Of a stretch of 64,000 nucleotides of DNA, positions 37,776-49,910 are shown piece after piece. Origin of the DNA: Avena insularis. Its lineage: Eukaryota > Streptophyta > Magnoliopsida > Poales > Poaceae. The stretch covers positions 274,729,533 through 274,793,532 of the forward strand of contig CM042689.1 in NCBI GenBank assembly GCA_023614405.1, written 5' to 3'. The notes below the pieces were generated by a model. That model saw only the letters and a program-made list of their open reading frames with translations. It searched no databases and was not told where the DNA came from. Position 1 is the first letter of the stretch. Each line of letters starts with the position of its first letter. A program made the position numbers and the translations under genes.

Positions 37776-40700
37776 AAGGGTATCGAGCCGTGTCTATATG
37801 TAGATCTCAGACGAGTAGAACACAATGGTCATTGTGGGCGTTGATGCTTTTATTGTAAATTGCTTTTTGTGTACTTTGCATCTTGCGGTATGTTGGGATG
37901 AAGCTACCGGCTAACCTTACATGACATCGCTCATGAGACTTGCTCCACGCTTGACATGCAACTTGTATTGCATAAGTGGCTTTATGGTTCGCTTTCTCCT
38001 AGCATAGTAAAGATCCAATTTACAACGGTGATCAACAATGCTAGTATCAATGTTGTGGTTCTTGTTCGTAAGTTAGAACGACACTTATTGAAAGCCCCAA
38101 ACCACGTAAAATATGCAAAGAAAGTAGAGGCGCCTAACTTTGTTTTGCAGGTGTGCAGTGATGTGATATGGCCATGATTGTGATTATATTTGATGTATGC
38201 AATGTTCCTTATTGTAAGTTGGCAACCGCAGAGCCATATGGTTGTCTTTAATTTCTGTTAAGACCGCGTGTCTATTCAAAATAGTTGTAATAGTTGAAGC
38301 TGGTGGACGACAACCATGAAGAAGCGTCATTGACCTTGATGCTATGCCGGTGATGATGGAGATCATGTTCGTGCTTGAAGATGGAGATCGGAAGCACAAA
38401 GAAGAAAGGCCATATCATATCACATATTATGAATTGCATGTGATGTTAATCCTTTATGCATCTTGTATTGCTTAGTAGACGACGGTAGCATTATAAGATG
38501 ATCCCTCATGCACATAAATTTCAAGTTCTAAAGTGTTCACCCTTAGTATGCACCGCTACAAAGCTTGTCGCTTCAAACACCACGTGATGATCGGGTGTCT
38601 TTGATTCCGCGGGTGAATACAACGTAAGCAAGCCAGATTTGCTTATGCGGTAGCTAAGGTTTGATCTTGACGAGCCTAGCATGTATAGACATGGCCTCAG
38701 GAGCACGGATTACCGAAAGGTAGAGCATGAGTCATATAGTAGATATGATGAACATGTTGATTGTTCGCCATTGAAGCTATATCAACTCTCGTGATGATCG
38801 GTTTTGATGTGGTGGATTTGGTTTGTGTGATCACTAAAACAATGTGAGGGATGTTGTTTTGAGTGGGAGTTCACCTAGATTAATTTAATTATTAATTAGA
38901 ACTCAATTTATCATAAACTAAATCAAAGTGAATTTGCATAGTTGTTGTAGTCATTGGCATCCGTTTACCACCTTGCGCTTAGTTATAATTGAGATGATAG
39001 AACTATAGAATTCTGGTTAGTTACTTTCTTAACTGGTATCGTATTGTATTGAAGTGTTAATCTAAAGTTTAAAAGTCCTATTGCAAACTTTCAAGAAGTT
39101 CCTACTCCATGAAGTTTAATAATTAGTATTAAATCAAGAGTAACAATTCCAAATGTTAGTATATAAGTATCATGTTTGTCTCCATGATTCTTGATATTCA
39201 AAGATTGTCTTAATATCAAGGTTATCTAGGATCTGAAAGAGTTGTTTCAGAAACCATGATGTGTGGAAGATATTGTGATGTCTGAAATGAAGTTTTGGTT
39301 ACAACATGATAGAGTATAATATGGCAAAAGTCATGTTCTCATATTTGATGAGAATTTGCAAAAGGTTGGAGACACTAGTTGTACTAATCTTCCAAAAGGT
39401 TTTGGAGAGCAACATTATACTCGCGATTCACCGTTACAAGCTAAAAGTAGCTAGATCATGGATAAGTCCATGATGAGGGTGAATATTTGATGTAGGTAAA
39501 ATGTTTACTACACCAAGAGATTACTAAAGAAAGGAATTTGAAAGAACACCAAATATTTGATAATGGTGATCTACTTCAAAGTGCAAGTCCAAAGACATTT
39601 GTATTTAATTATACACGCTTTGGATTATGTGTCATATGTATGACTCCACTATTGATGTTGATAGATTCTTTCAAACAGAAAAGGAAATACTGAAAGAGAA
39701 TCTCATAAGTATATGGCAGAAAAGAAAAGACTAGAATTGTTCAGTTTAAGTATATAGATGATATATATGTTATGGCTATATTCTTTGCTTATTAAACAAT
39801 GTGGTTCTTAAGTATTTGATACTGAATTTGTTGGTATGAATCGTCATACGAAACAACACAATTCATGAACTACAATGGCCTAAGTAACTAGCAAAAGAAT
39901 ATGTGATGATGTTCATCGAGAACAAAATAAAGGGTTATTGTGTTGCTCGTTAAACATCAAAAGCTTGCCTTCAAGATTTGTTTTATCAGGTATTATGAGA
40001 ACAAAAGGGTTGTTCAAATAATTGCCGTAATCCATAAAAGATGGATGATTCGCAAATCTCGTTGGAGACATCACATCCATAAAACTAGTGCTAAAATTGT
40101 CGAAAGACAAATTGATTGAAAGATCACTTAGGAAGTGACATCGCCGTTTAAATTATATTGGAAAGAAAACATGAAGAAACTCCATGTGGATAGAATTTTG
40201 GAGTCTTTTGATTTTTGATCAAATGACGTTTGTGAAACTTTCCTAGAGATAATTAAAACTTCGTTCATAGGCCAAAAGGGAATGAATGACTAGCTTATTG
40301 GAACTTGTGCATATTGTTGTACGAACTCCATTATGTGTAGTCAAGAGCGATGGATTTCAACTTCATATGCTTTCTCCGAAAATTTGAGTGAATATGTGAA
40401 TATTTACTTAATAAGGATGAAGTGTGAAATATTTGAAAAGTTCGAAAGATTTTCAAGATGAAGTGCAAAATCATTGTAACAAGAATATAAATAGTTTATG
40501 ATAAGATCATAAAGGAAGATATTTAAGTTACAAGTTTAGCATAATACCTAAGATTTAAGGAATCGGTCCGTGAATTTGCATTTCCCGAAACACCATAAGA
40601 GTATGGAGCGTTCGAGATATGTAATTGAACCTTGTTTGACATGGTAAGATCGAAGGTATAATTCATAAAACTGCTATTATATTTTAAAGATTAAAAGCTT

Positions 40701-42751
40701 TAGAGACTACCGCTTTCCACTAAAAGAGCTCCATCATAATCCGCTGAAATGACACCATATAAGGTTATGGTTTGGGATAAAACCCAAGTAGTCCTTTCTT
40801 AAAACATTGGTATGCTATGCATAATAAAGATGTGTGCAACCAAAGTCGGATAAACCTGTCTTTGTATAAATGTTAAGTATTCCTCCATAAACACCGGAGA
40901 CAAAAGTGTTTGTCGCTTAGAACGTCAAGTTTCTTTGAGAAGGAATTTTTCGTGAAAAGTTAAGTGGAGGACAATAGAACTTTGATAAGGTTAAAGGAAC
41001 CTTAGCTATATGTGCAAAGTTGCACAGACCAAAAAGTGTTCGGAGGCAAGAATAATGCTCATGGCTCACGTGCCTCAAAGGTTGTGGTCACTGAGGTCTA
41101 AGTTTCTATTGAAACAAGTAGGTCGGATGAAAAATCAAATAACAAGATTTGATGGTTTAATCATTATTTGAGAATAATGAACCTACTACATGAAAAGAAG
41201 CGATGATGGGCCCCGACTCAAATGGCTTGAAGCCATATAATCCGTGATAGTTCCATACACGAGAAATCAAGTTTTGAACTTGAAGGACCCTAAAAGGTGT
41301 AAGACCTTGCGCTTGTGTTTGGATCTATAAAGAAGTAGACATGGATGTTTCACATCTATGAAATAGTCGACATGTTGGGAAAGAGTTCACAACAATGTTC
41401 AAAGGTTGTATATGACAAGATTTGATCTTTCATAGCGATTTTTAGTCTAGACGGATTAATGTAGCAACCACTACATATAATTTGTTATGTGGTAGTAGAA
41501 TAAACAAAACAAGTTCTTCTAATAGAATGGTTACCTAGGACGTGTGCATGACACGGTCCAAAGGGTTTTGTTAATTAAAAGGATGCTAAAAGCATATTCA
41601 TACTTCAATGTTTGAAGTTAGCATAGCGTAGTTTGAATCTTCACTATGTTTAAACTGTTAAAAGAGTTTAATTTCATCGGAGACAATGAAGATGCTTGCA
41701 TTTACAAGAAATTAAGTGGGAGCGCTAAGACATGTTTCTAATACATTATGTGGAAGACATATTGTTGATTGGAAATAATGTATCTTTTATTAACACATAT
41801 TAAGAATTTCATCCCGATGAAAGACTTAGGCAAAACCCAAAAATTTGGCATCAATAGACGCTAATATGGTTGTGCCGTATACATAGACGAGATATTGAAT
41901 GAATTCAATATAGAAACTACAAGAAAGGTTCTTGTTGCACAGAAAGGATTGAAAGAGTTCAATATTGATGATATATTCAAGTGTATTGGCACTTGGTAAG
42001 TGAAACAAAGATTCAAGTATAGATTGATACTTGATGTATGAAATCACAAAGAGTATTTATATCAATCATATTGTGATATGTACAAATCCAGATATGTCCT
42101 ATGCTATAAATATTATGAGCATATACCAGAATGATTCATAAGATGATCATTGGACGATAGTAAGGATATTCTTATGATCTTTTGGAAGAACTAAGAGTAT
42201 ATTATTTGTAGAAGTGACAAATAGATGGTTAGTTCATTGTAAAAGTACTACATTGATACTAGTTTTGTCACAAAGTACAAATTAAGTTTATCTCAATCTA
42301 AATTAAGGGTGGCACAATATAATGGAAAGTGAGTTCCATAATGGATTTGGATGAGTTCCAAAGTTAAGACATTGTGATACTTCAACAAAAGGCTAAGTAT
42401 ATGACTGCTATTATAGCAGCAAAAGAGGGCATTTGTGTCAAGTAGTTTGTTATCAAACTAGGTGTAGTTCACATGGATAATACTATGAAGATATATTGTG
42501 CACAATATTATCAACATGTTTTAAACCCCAAAGAACTAAAGGTCACACCGAAAGACCAAATCATACAAAGCCATCTCATTAGAGAATGAGTGATGAGAGA
42601 CGCAAAGACATGAAATTACACACGACCGGAAGTGTCGATCCGGAGATCGCTTAACCACTAGCAATCGTGTACATACAACACCGTAAAGCCATAGGTGTTG
42701 AAAACACAAAGGTTTGAAACTAGATTATTGACTCTAGTGCAAGTGGGAGAC
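37776..42751 (+). pseudogene. Decayed copia gag-pol of the Angela-type element
   Basis: No long ORF survives, but copia order is readable in fragments. RT C-terminal traces lie around 41690-41830: KKLSGSAKTCF, then an IMWKTYC segment at the position of the YVDD motif, then IKNFIPMKDLGKTQ. RNase H traces are at 42095-42200 (MSYAINIMSIYQND) and 42390-42470 (AKYMTAIIAAKEGICVK, then FVIKLGVVH). Stops and frameshifts are frequent throughout. The RT to RNase H to polypurine-tract order at the 3' end identifies Ty1/copia. The gag and integrase regions (37776 to about 41000) are too altered for me to place domains. Confidence 0.75.
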
Positions 42752-44639
42752 TGTTGGAGATATGCCCAAGAGGCAATAATAAAGTGGTTATTATCATATC
42801 TTCATACTTATGATAAATGTTTACATACCATGCTATAATTGTATTAACCGGAAACATTAATACTTGTGTGATTTGTAAACTAAAATAAGAGTCCCTAGTA
42901 AAGCCTCTTGTTAAACTAGCTTGTTGGTTAATATATGATCATTGTTTCCTGATCATGAACATAGAGATGTTATTAACAACAGGGTCATATCATTAGGAGA
43001 ATGATGTGATGGACATACTCCTATAGATAAGCGTAGCATAAAGATCAAGTCATTTCAATAGTTCAATTGCTATATGCTTTCTGATACATAGTAACCTAAT
43101 TCCTTCGACCATGAGATCATGCATATCACCTTTACCGGATGGATGCTTTGATGTCATCAAACACCACACCGTAACAGGGTGGCTATAAAAGTGGCATTGA
43201 GTGTTCGGAAAGTATTGGTTGAAACACATGGATCTAGAGTGGGATTTGTCCATCCATATGACGGATAGATATACTCTGGGCCCTCTCGGTGGAATGTCAT
43301 CCAATTAGCTTGCAAGCATGTGACTGGCTCACAAGGGATCACATACCACGGGAACGAGAAAAGAGTACTTATCGGTAACGAGGTTGAACTAGGTATGCAG
43401 AGATACCAACGATCATAACCTCGGATAAGTAACATATCGTGAGACAAAGGGAAATTGGTATCGTATGTAAGTGGTTCATTCGATCGCAAAGTAATCGTAG
43501 AAATATGTGGGAGCCATATGAATTTCCAGATTCCTCTATTGGTTATTGTTCGGAGAAGTGTCTCGATCATGTCCGCATAATTCACGAACCGTAGGGAGAC
43601 ACACTTAAGGATTCGACGTTGTTTGAGTAGTTATGGTATTATGAGAAAGAGACCGAATGTTGTTCGGAGTCTTGGATGGGATCCGGGATATCACGAGGTG
43701 ATCCGGAATGGTCCGGAGAATAAGATTCATATAAGGAAAGTCCCATTTCGGAGTTGGGGAATGGTTCCGGTGTTTTCATCGGGAACATTCTAGAAGGTCC
43801 CGGAATATCCGGCACTCCGGAGGGGGGAAGGGTACATGAATGTGTCATTGTAAGTTGGAATGATTGCATCATGTACTAGGTGTCTTTGCTGTCCAAAATA
43901 AAGGATTTATTTAAATCCTAAATTGAAAAGTCAAACGGCTAGTTTGAAAGTCAAACGGCAATTTTGGGAAGTGGGAAGAGAGGAGGATTGGTGGAGGCCG
44001 AATTGGAGGAGGGTTCCTCCCTTGGCCGGGCGCCCACTGCCGACTTGGGAGGGACTCTCTCCCTTGGCCGGCCAGCCCTCCCACCTATATAAGGAGGCAG
44101 GGCTCCTCCTAACACACACAAGTTCCTATCTTCTACCTCCGGTTTAGAGCCGCTTTTGGTTTAGAGCTTCTAATTGCTTTTAGCCAGTTTAGAGCCTTCT
44201 AATTGGTTTAGAGCCTTCTAATTGGTGTGTCTAATTACTAGACCACTAATAGCCTCTCATAAGCTCCACCATACTGCACCGGCTTAAGCCTCAAGGATCT
44301 CCCTCTACTTCCTACCACGCCCGTTGCCGTCCGGAATCGCGAGGAGAGTGCTACAACCTCCGCTCACCTGGAACAAGGAGAGGAAGGTCTTCGTCGAAAA
44401 TCGAACGTGTGACCGATCGGAGCGCTGCCGAACGTGCGCTGGAAGGATCGTCTACGCGATCTTGAGATCGGAAAGAGTACGACTACATCACCCACGAGAA
44501 TCTGCTCTCGTTAACCGCTTTGGAATCTTCGAGGGTGAGTTCCTCTATCGACTCGTTGCTACAATCTAGTAGATAGATCTTGGCTTGTTTGTTTGTATGC
44601 GATAGAAATTTTTTGTTTTCCATGCTACGAACCCCTACA
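42752..44639 (+). repeat. 3' LTR of the Angela-type element
   Basis: 1888 bp. It keeps the CTCTGGGCCCTCTCGG block (43274-43289) that is altered in the 5' LTR and also present in the copia LTR at 60623. The polypurine tract immediately precedes it. Confidence 0.92.
44086..44092 (+). promoter_or_regulatory. TATA box of the Angela 3' LTR
   Basis: TATATAAGGAGG, the same context as in the 5' LTR copy. Confidence 0.6.
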
Positions 44640-45619
44640 GGTAGCGGAAGCGAACACACACCTCGCGAAGAACACGATGAACACACGCAAAACTCACACG
44701 ATACAAGGCCAATTGCTCCCGAACGACGGACACCGGTCCGATAGAATCCTCGCAAGGAAAGATCGGTCAACGTGCTCCCTCAAATCCACATCGAGAGGGA
44801 AGAACACCTTGGGGAGGGTCTTGACAACTTGGAGACGAGACATCGAACTCCAAGGCCTTATTCAACGATGGATGCGTGATGCAAAGTCCAATCGAGGTTG
44901 GTGACGATAGTCGGTCCCCTTGGTAAAGGGGATGAGGCAAAACTAGAGAGTCCACAATGGGGGTTGTCTTTAGTCTATCATCTATGCCTAAGGGATACAT
45001 GAGGGGTGGGGGCTCTATTTATAGGCCAACCACATAAACAAGGGTAGTTTGGGGATAAACTAGGCGAATAGGTAAGTAAAGGGGGATACATGGGCTGTGG
45101 CCCAACTAGTGCGTGCAGGCACTGGCATAAGCGGTAGTACCGGTCTTGGGTCCGGTAGTACCACGAACCGGTAGTATCGGGTCCAGATCCGGTAGTACCG
45201 CCTGCAGTCCTGGGACTTCTGTTGGCGTCGTCTGTATGGGGCGGTAGTACCGCTGGCTGGTAGTACGGGTCACCAGATCCGGTAGTACCGCTGGTGATAG
45301 AGAGCATTTGGCGATCTATCTTCTTCCGCCTCCTCTTCCAAGCCTCCGTCTTGTCGGGCTTGATGCTTCGGGCTTCCTCCCTTGCCTCCGTACTTGTCAA
45401 TGTGAACCTATCATGCATATGTGACGGAGTATGAAGTAGCATACCATTCAATAGGGTAGGAAGGGGGCTCGCATAGAGGAACAGATTCACCTTTGGAGTC
45501 CATGACGACTTGGCGTAAGTTGGAGACCAAGATGTGGTAACGACCGTAGGTCGGGCTACATCGCCCCCCTTCAAAAGAGTCGCCCTCGACTCTACATGCT
45601 CATCACAAAGTAGAAGCGG

Positions 45620-47242
45620 TCAAGGACATCCTTGATCCTGGGGTTCACCATATAGTCGCCCCTGAAGATTGACTTGACAACACTTCAATGTTCCTTCACC
45701 TTCCATGAAGCCTACAAAGCTCACGACAAAAGCGAAGCAACACTCAAAGCGTAGCCAATTCATGAAGATTATAGCATGAGTCCTCAAGTAGAAGGAAGTC
45801 ACCTTAGCTTGTAGAGATAGCTCGATGAAGGGTAGCCATAGGTAACTCTCTTCGGTTCTTCTTGTCAACATATAGTCCATAGAGGTTGACGTGTATGCAT
45901 TTGTACCTTCATACAACAAAGACCAAGCAACATATGTTTGTATGTGATAGAGGAGCATGTCATTTGTGTCATGTCCATTCTTGTTCACAACATGATTAGC
46001 ACAACTCAAGTATAGCAAACGGGATGCATATGCAAGGTCAAAGTGCATGGAAGTCGTTGCAAAATCATCCAAATGTGGGAACTCAAAAACTCCATATAAC
46101 ATCTTATCATGGCATTCAAAGCAATCGAATAGAAATTTGATCAACATCTTTGGTGCAAAACTAGGAGAATTTGGCAAAAACACAAAAGTAAGAATGTCCA
46201 AAGGAACAATATTATGTGTGCCAACCAACCATTGGAAAGAGAAATTGTTTGACATGTTGGATGTCACACACAAATCATCGAAAGAAAATATCATGGGAAC
46301 ATGAGTATCCCAAACGAAAGCAAAAACAACACGTTTGCAAAGAAACCAAATGAAAGAGCTAGTGGTCCTTATGTTTGTTGCAACAACAAGACGAGATTCT
46401 TGGAAGCTCTCATGACAATACATGCTCTTAATGGAATTGTGGTTGCATACAAAACATCGGAGAGATAAATTGTTCAACAATTTTGTTACAACACACAAAA
46501 CATCATTATCTAAAAGCGAAGAAACATGAATGTCACAAGGGGAGATAATACCATTAACATGCTTGCAAGCAAACCATAGGAAAGAGCAATTTGTCAATAT
46601 GAAAGATGCAAAGCATGCAAAAGGTATCCGAGATGGGTTCGATCTTGAACTCACTTGTGGGATGCTCTCAAGAGCTCTTTTTGTCAACTCGTGCTCAACC
46701 GAGGTTGACATTCTCGTGCGGGTACCTACACACATCATATGTAAAAGGAAGAACGTGTGTGCATGGTAGAGGTACACATCATCCATCATGACGTATCTCT
46801 TCTTGTGCACATCACCATTAATGTCATTCAAGTATGAAATAGATGCATGGTGAGTATGCGAGTGGGGAACATGCTTATCATGGCAATCATCAAAATCTCC
46901 AAAAATTGAGAAAGCTATGGGGGCCATCTCATTATAACGCGTAAGATCAATATTGTTGCAAGCAAAACAAGTGAAATAGAAAGCATTCATCTTATCGCAA
47001 GCAACGGGAGAAATTGAATGACTAGCATGACAAGGCAAGTCCAAAGCAATTGGAGGATACACACAAGATGCATAGCATGGCATGTTTATGGCAATGATAT
47101 CGCAATCAAACAATTCCACATGATCAATATTATGCAAAGGCAAATCATCACATGGGAAAGTGGATGAAGCATATGTAATGTCACAAGTATCATCCATAGC
47201 ATGCATATCCTCACAATTCATCATGTCCACTAGTGGGATCAT
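45620..47242 (-). CDS. Unknown ORF2 (540 aa) of the non-autonomous element, C/H/F-rich with internal repeats
   Basis: It is in the same frame as the 390-aa ORF upstream, and the 93 bp between them is open except for the UAA that ends ORF1. ORF2 may therefore be the downstream half of one roughly 962-codon frame; its first Met is only nominal. It is rich in Cys, His, Phe and Met. A block of about 52 aa is duplicated at residues 218-270 and 295-346: SFLWFACKHV against SFIWFLCKRV, then DIHV/DTHV, DVLCV/DDLCV and NHN/THN. A second pair lies at residues 172-193 (VGTRTRMSTSVEHELTKRA) and 444-467 (EGTNAYTSTSMDYMLTRRT). It ends near the polypurine tract. I recognise no family. It shows no RT, protease or integrase motif, and no clear CCHC knuckle. 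Confidence 0.6.
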   Translation of the reverse strand: MIPLVDMMNCEDMHAMDDTCDITYASSTFPCDDLPLHNIDHVELFDCDIIAINMPCYASCVYPPIALDLPCHASHSISPVACDKMNAFYFTCFACNNIDLTRYNEMAPIAFSIFGDFDDCHDKHVPHSHTHHASISYLNDINGDVHKKRYVMMDDVYLYHAHTFFLLHMMCVGTRTRMSTSVEHELTKRALESIPQVSSRSNPSRIPFACFASFILTNCSFLWFACKHVNGIISPCDIHVSSLLDNDVLCVVTKLLNNLSLRCFVCNHNSIKSMYCHESFQESRLVVATNIRTTSSFIWFLCKRVVFAFVWDTHVPMIFSFDDLCVTSNMSNNFSFQWLVGTHNIVPLDILTFVFLPNSPSFAPKMLIKFLFDCFECHDKMLYGVFEFPHLDDFATTSMHFDLAYASRLLYLSCANHVVNKNGHDTNDMLLYHIQTYVAWSLLYEGTNAYTSTSMDYMLTRRTEESYLWLPFIELSLQAKVTSFYLRTHAIIFMNWLRFECCFAFVVSFVGFMEGEGTLKCCQVNLQGRLYGEPQDQGCP

Positions 47243-47335
47243 GGCATCATCAACACCCTTATTGTTACCTTGGTCATACCTCTCATATGAAGTGGGTGTT
47301 GTGGAAGTAGTGGTCTCCTTGTGGACGACTTCGTT

Positions 47336-48508
47336 TTATTGATGTAGCCATGGCATAACATCATCTTCATGCACCATGTACATCTTCTCCAATTGAGGCA
47401 TCATTGCTTCATGGTTTGGCGCTTCTTCATCCATGGAACCTAGCATAACACAAGAGAACACACTAGAGGTAGAGGGTAAGTTGTTAGAAATCGAAATGGT
47501 CTCACTTGACCTATCAACTACCACTCTCAACTCACTAGGAGTATCGCTCATGCCCTCCAAGTGGAAGCACTCAATCTCACATAAGGTGGAGTCACTCTTG
47601 TTCTCACTCAAGTGGGCTAAGTGGCTCTCATACTCACATGGGATTGGTACCACATCATCACTCAAGCATATGGGGATAGGCTCGGTTTCCTCAACTCCAT
47701 GCGCCTCCTTTGGTGAAGGGAAAATCCCATGCTCACCATTCTTGACCTTGTCGCCTCCAAGGTTGGATGCCATAAGATGGGCATCATTGCTCGCCTCCAT
47801 GGTTGAAGGGAAAATCCCATGCTCGACCGTCTTGTGGCCATCTTGTAGTAGTGGTGGAGGTAGGCTCATGCTATCCAACTTGGCGAAGTAGAGGTCTTCA
47901 TTTTCCTCGTTCATGAGGTCTTCGAATGCAAGCGTAGTCGTTGAAGCTTGATGGCGTGGACGAAGGCTTGCTCTTGGTGACATTTTGGTGGTGGCACTAG
48001 TAGTTGAAGGTGCCTTGTGACAGTGTCGATGGAGGTCATTGGCGTGCCTTGCCGATGGTTGGTGTAGGTGGCGCACTTGGTAATCCACATGACGCTCGCG
48101 ACGATGACCCTTGTCCTTGGCACTCTTCTTGGTGAGTTGTTGTAATGAGTGCAAAGCATCGTTAATCTTGGCGACCCTGCTCATTGTTTTGTCGAAGTCG
48201 TTGTCCATGTCCTTCTTGAAGTTGTGGAGGTCGCTCTCGAACTTGTCCATTTCATGGTGGACCTTGGCGCACTCGAGGTGTAGGCTCCGTCTTGGCCGGT
48301 GCGACTTGAGGAGCTTGTCGTTGTCGTTCTCGAAGTCGCCCATGCTTGGGGAGTTGTTGTTTTTGTAGCACTCCATGTCACCCAAGCATGTGGAGACATT
48401 GTTGGTGTAGTGCTCCATCATGTTATCCATGCTTGTGGAGACATAGGCATGGTGGCTCATCGTGGATTCTTCATAGAAATCATCCTCGGTCCCAGAGTCC
48501 CTAGACAT
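47336..48508 (-). CDS. Unknown ORF1 (390 aa) of the non-autonomous element
   Basis: The first ORF after the PBS and leader. The start ATG at 48508 is preceded in frame by TGA two codons upstream, which fixes the start. The N-terminal 70 residues are acidic and Asn/Met/Ser-rich. Residues about 70-130 look like a charged helical region (FESDLHNFKKDMDNDFDKTM). A basic, His-rich stretch follows, then a repeated EHGIFPS motif (HKTVEHGIFPSTMEA and KNGEHGIFPSPKEA). It ends MPWLHQ at TAA (47338-47336), after which the same frame stays open into ORF2. By position it could replace gag, but no gag signature is visible. Confidence 0.6.
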   Translation of the reverse strand: MSRDSGTEDDFYEESTMSHHAYVSTSMDNMMEHYTNNVSTCLGDMECYKNNNSPSMGDFENDNDKLLKSHRPRRSLHLECAKVHHEMDKFESDLHNFKKDMDNDFDKTMSRVAKINDALHSLQQLTKKSAKDKGHRRERHVDYQVRHLHQPSARHANDLHRHCHKAPSTTSATTKMSPRASLRPRHQASTTTLAFEDLMNEENEDLYFAKLDSMSLPPPLLQDGHKTVEHGIFPSTMEASNDAHLMASNLGGDKVKNGEHGIFPSPKEAHGVEETEPIPICLSDDVVPIPCEYESHLAHLSENKSDSTLCEIECFHLEGMSDTPSELRVVVDRSSETISISNNLPSTSSVFSCVMLGSMDEEAPNHEAMMPQLEKMYMVHEDDVMPWLHQ

Positions 48509-49895
48509 GCTTCACAAGACCAAGTGTTGTATATGGAAGTGGTAGAGGGTGTTAGGGATACAATGTAGAACCTTACTTTACCTTGGAAGATCGTATCGTG
48601 CAAGTGGCCACACTTGAGAGCAATAAACCAAGCAAAGTGAAGTTCGCGTGGAACACCAAAACCAACTACCAACAAAAAAACAAACACACAGAAGGCCTAT
48701 GGTGGATAGGTATGGAAAGTGGCATGTCAAGAACCAATCCGAAATCAAGATGTTGTAATGGCAAGTAAAGAACCACAATGATCACAAAGCAAAACAAGTC
48801 AATCCACAAGATAGGAAATATGTACAAGGAAACACACACGGTGGGATAAATGGGACTTGTGCGACGGATAAAGTGAGATAAGAACCAAATGATTACCTAG
48901 CGAAGACTATAAGCTCGTGTCACACAAGTACAAGGAGAGACGCTAGTTCGATTGCAAAAAAATTGGTGGGCTACAAGATATGCACAATAAGTACCACCTA
49001 TATGATGTTCATCGAGCTTGCGCTTCCTATTCTATGAGGCACATGTATATTTGTTTCTTTTTCTCTTTTTATATACTTTTTTTGTCACTCTTTTCCTTTC
49101 TTTTTCTTTTCACTTGCCTCTTCCTTGTGCCAACAACTATACAAGATAACTATATAAGATAGCGCTCACAATGTTTGCTCGGAATCTACAAGGTATCAAA
49201 TGTGCATAGCCCAAGCAATCATAAGAGGAACTAGTCTCAATAGGTGTTTGTTGCTCGCAAAGATAGTGGGGTTCACAAAGGAACGCAAGTGGGGAGAAGT
49301 CGCGGAATGTTTATACCTTTCGTCGACGATCATCACCCTTTATTGTTGGATTCCGCCTTGCTCACGGAATTTGGATGGAGTAGATAGCATGAACAACGTG
49401 GATGATGATGTAGAGCTCCTTCTCCTCTTCTAAATGAGATAAAGAACACCAAAATCCGAGTTCGAATGCAAAAGTTATGCTCAAAACGGTGAGAGGCTGA
49501 AATCTGGAAACCTGCTGTTTTCTTTCTATCCTGGGCGGTAGTACCGGATTTTTGGAAGCGGTAGTACCGGTGAGCGGTAGTACCGGATATTTTGAGCGGT
49601 AGTACCGCTGGAGACAGAGACACCCAGATTTGACGCGTTTTCGCGAGTTTGGGGCGATTTGGACAGAAAATCTTCAAGAAAAACACCAAATCGACGGGGG
49701 AAATCAAGAAATTAGGCTATGGGAACGCAAAGGAAGGTAGATCAACAAGTTTAGCAAGTAATCCATGGATCAAAACCTACCAAAACGCACTCAAATCACA
49801 GATCGATGCAAAACACGAATTGGGGCTATTTTTGGTGGAATTTTCGAATTTATGGGGAAAAGACCAAATCGATGAGAAATCCGTGGCAACCAAAA
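48509..49895 (-). other. Leader of the non-autonomous element
   Basis: Non-coding stretch between the PBS (49896-49908) and ORF1. It includes four CGGTAGTACCG-type words within about 80 bp (49540-49615), a motif shared with both LTRs. Short ORFs here are not supported. Confidence 0.55.
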
Positions 49896-49908
49896 GCTGC
49901 TGATACCA
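49896..49908 (-). other. Primer-binding site (initiator tRNA-Met)
   Basis: The minus strand reads TGGTATCAGCAGC, two bases after the LTR end. It matches the tRNA-iMet complement TGGTATCAGAGC except at its 3' end. Confidence 0.8.
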
Positions 49909-49910
49909 GA

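Larger units (their letters stand above)
35883..44639 (+). mobile_element. Angela/BARE-type copia retrotransposon, decayed interior, TSD GGTAG
   Basis: Begins TGTTGGAGATATGCCCAAGA and ends CTACGAACCCCTACA. Flanks are GGTAG (35878-35882 and 44640-44644). Length is 8757 bp with LTRs of about 1.89 kb. The PBS region after the 5' LTR reads GGGTATCGAGCC, a decayed form of the tRNA-Met PBS. The polypurine tract AAGTGGGAGAC lies just before the 3' LTR. It sits inside the 3' LTR of the 35793-50933 element, so it is the youngest insertion of this stack. Confidence 0.93.
35793..45563 (-). repeat. 3' LTR of the non-autonomous element (split by the copia insertion)
   Basis: The two halves are 35793-35882 and 44645-45563, about 1.01 kb together. 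The inner end has one difference from the other LTR (TACATCG against TACATCA). Minus-strand TATAAATAGA is at 45023-45014. Several CGGTAGTACCG-type words occur in 45130-45290. Confidence 0.85.

Noticed and set aside
44978..45574. 198-aa minus-strand ORF with RYYR-type repeats
   Set aside because: The repeats are the translated CGGTACTACCG words of the LTR; non-coding LTR sequence.
49010..49160. Phe-rich 60-aa membrane peptide in the leader
   Set aside because: It comes from a T/C-rich tract; no start context or conservation evidence.
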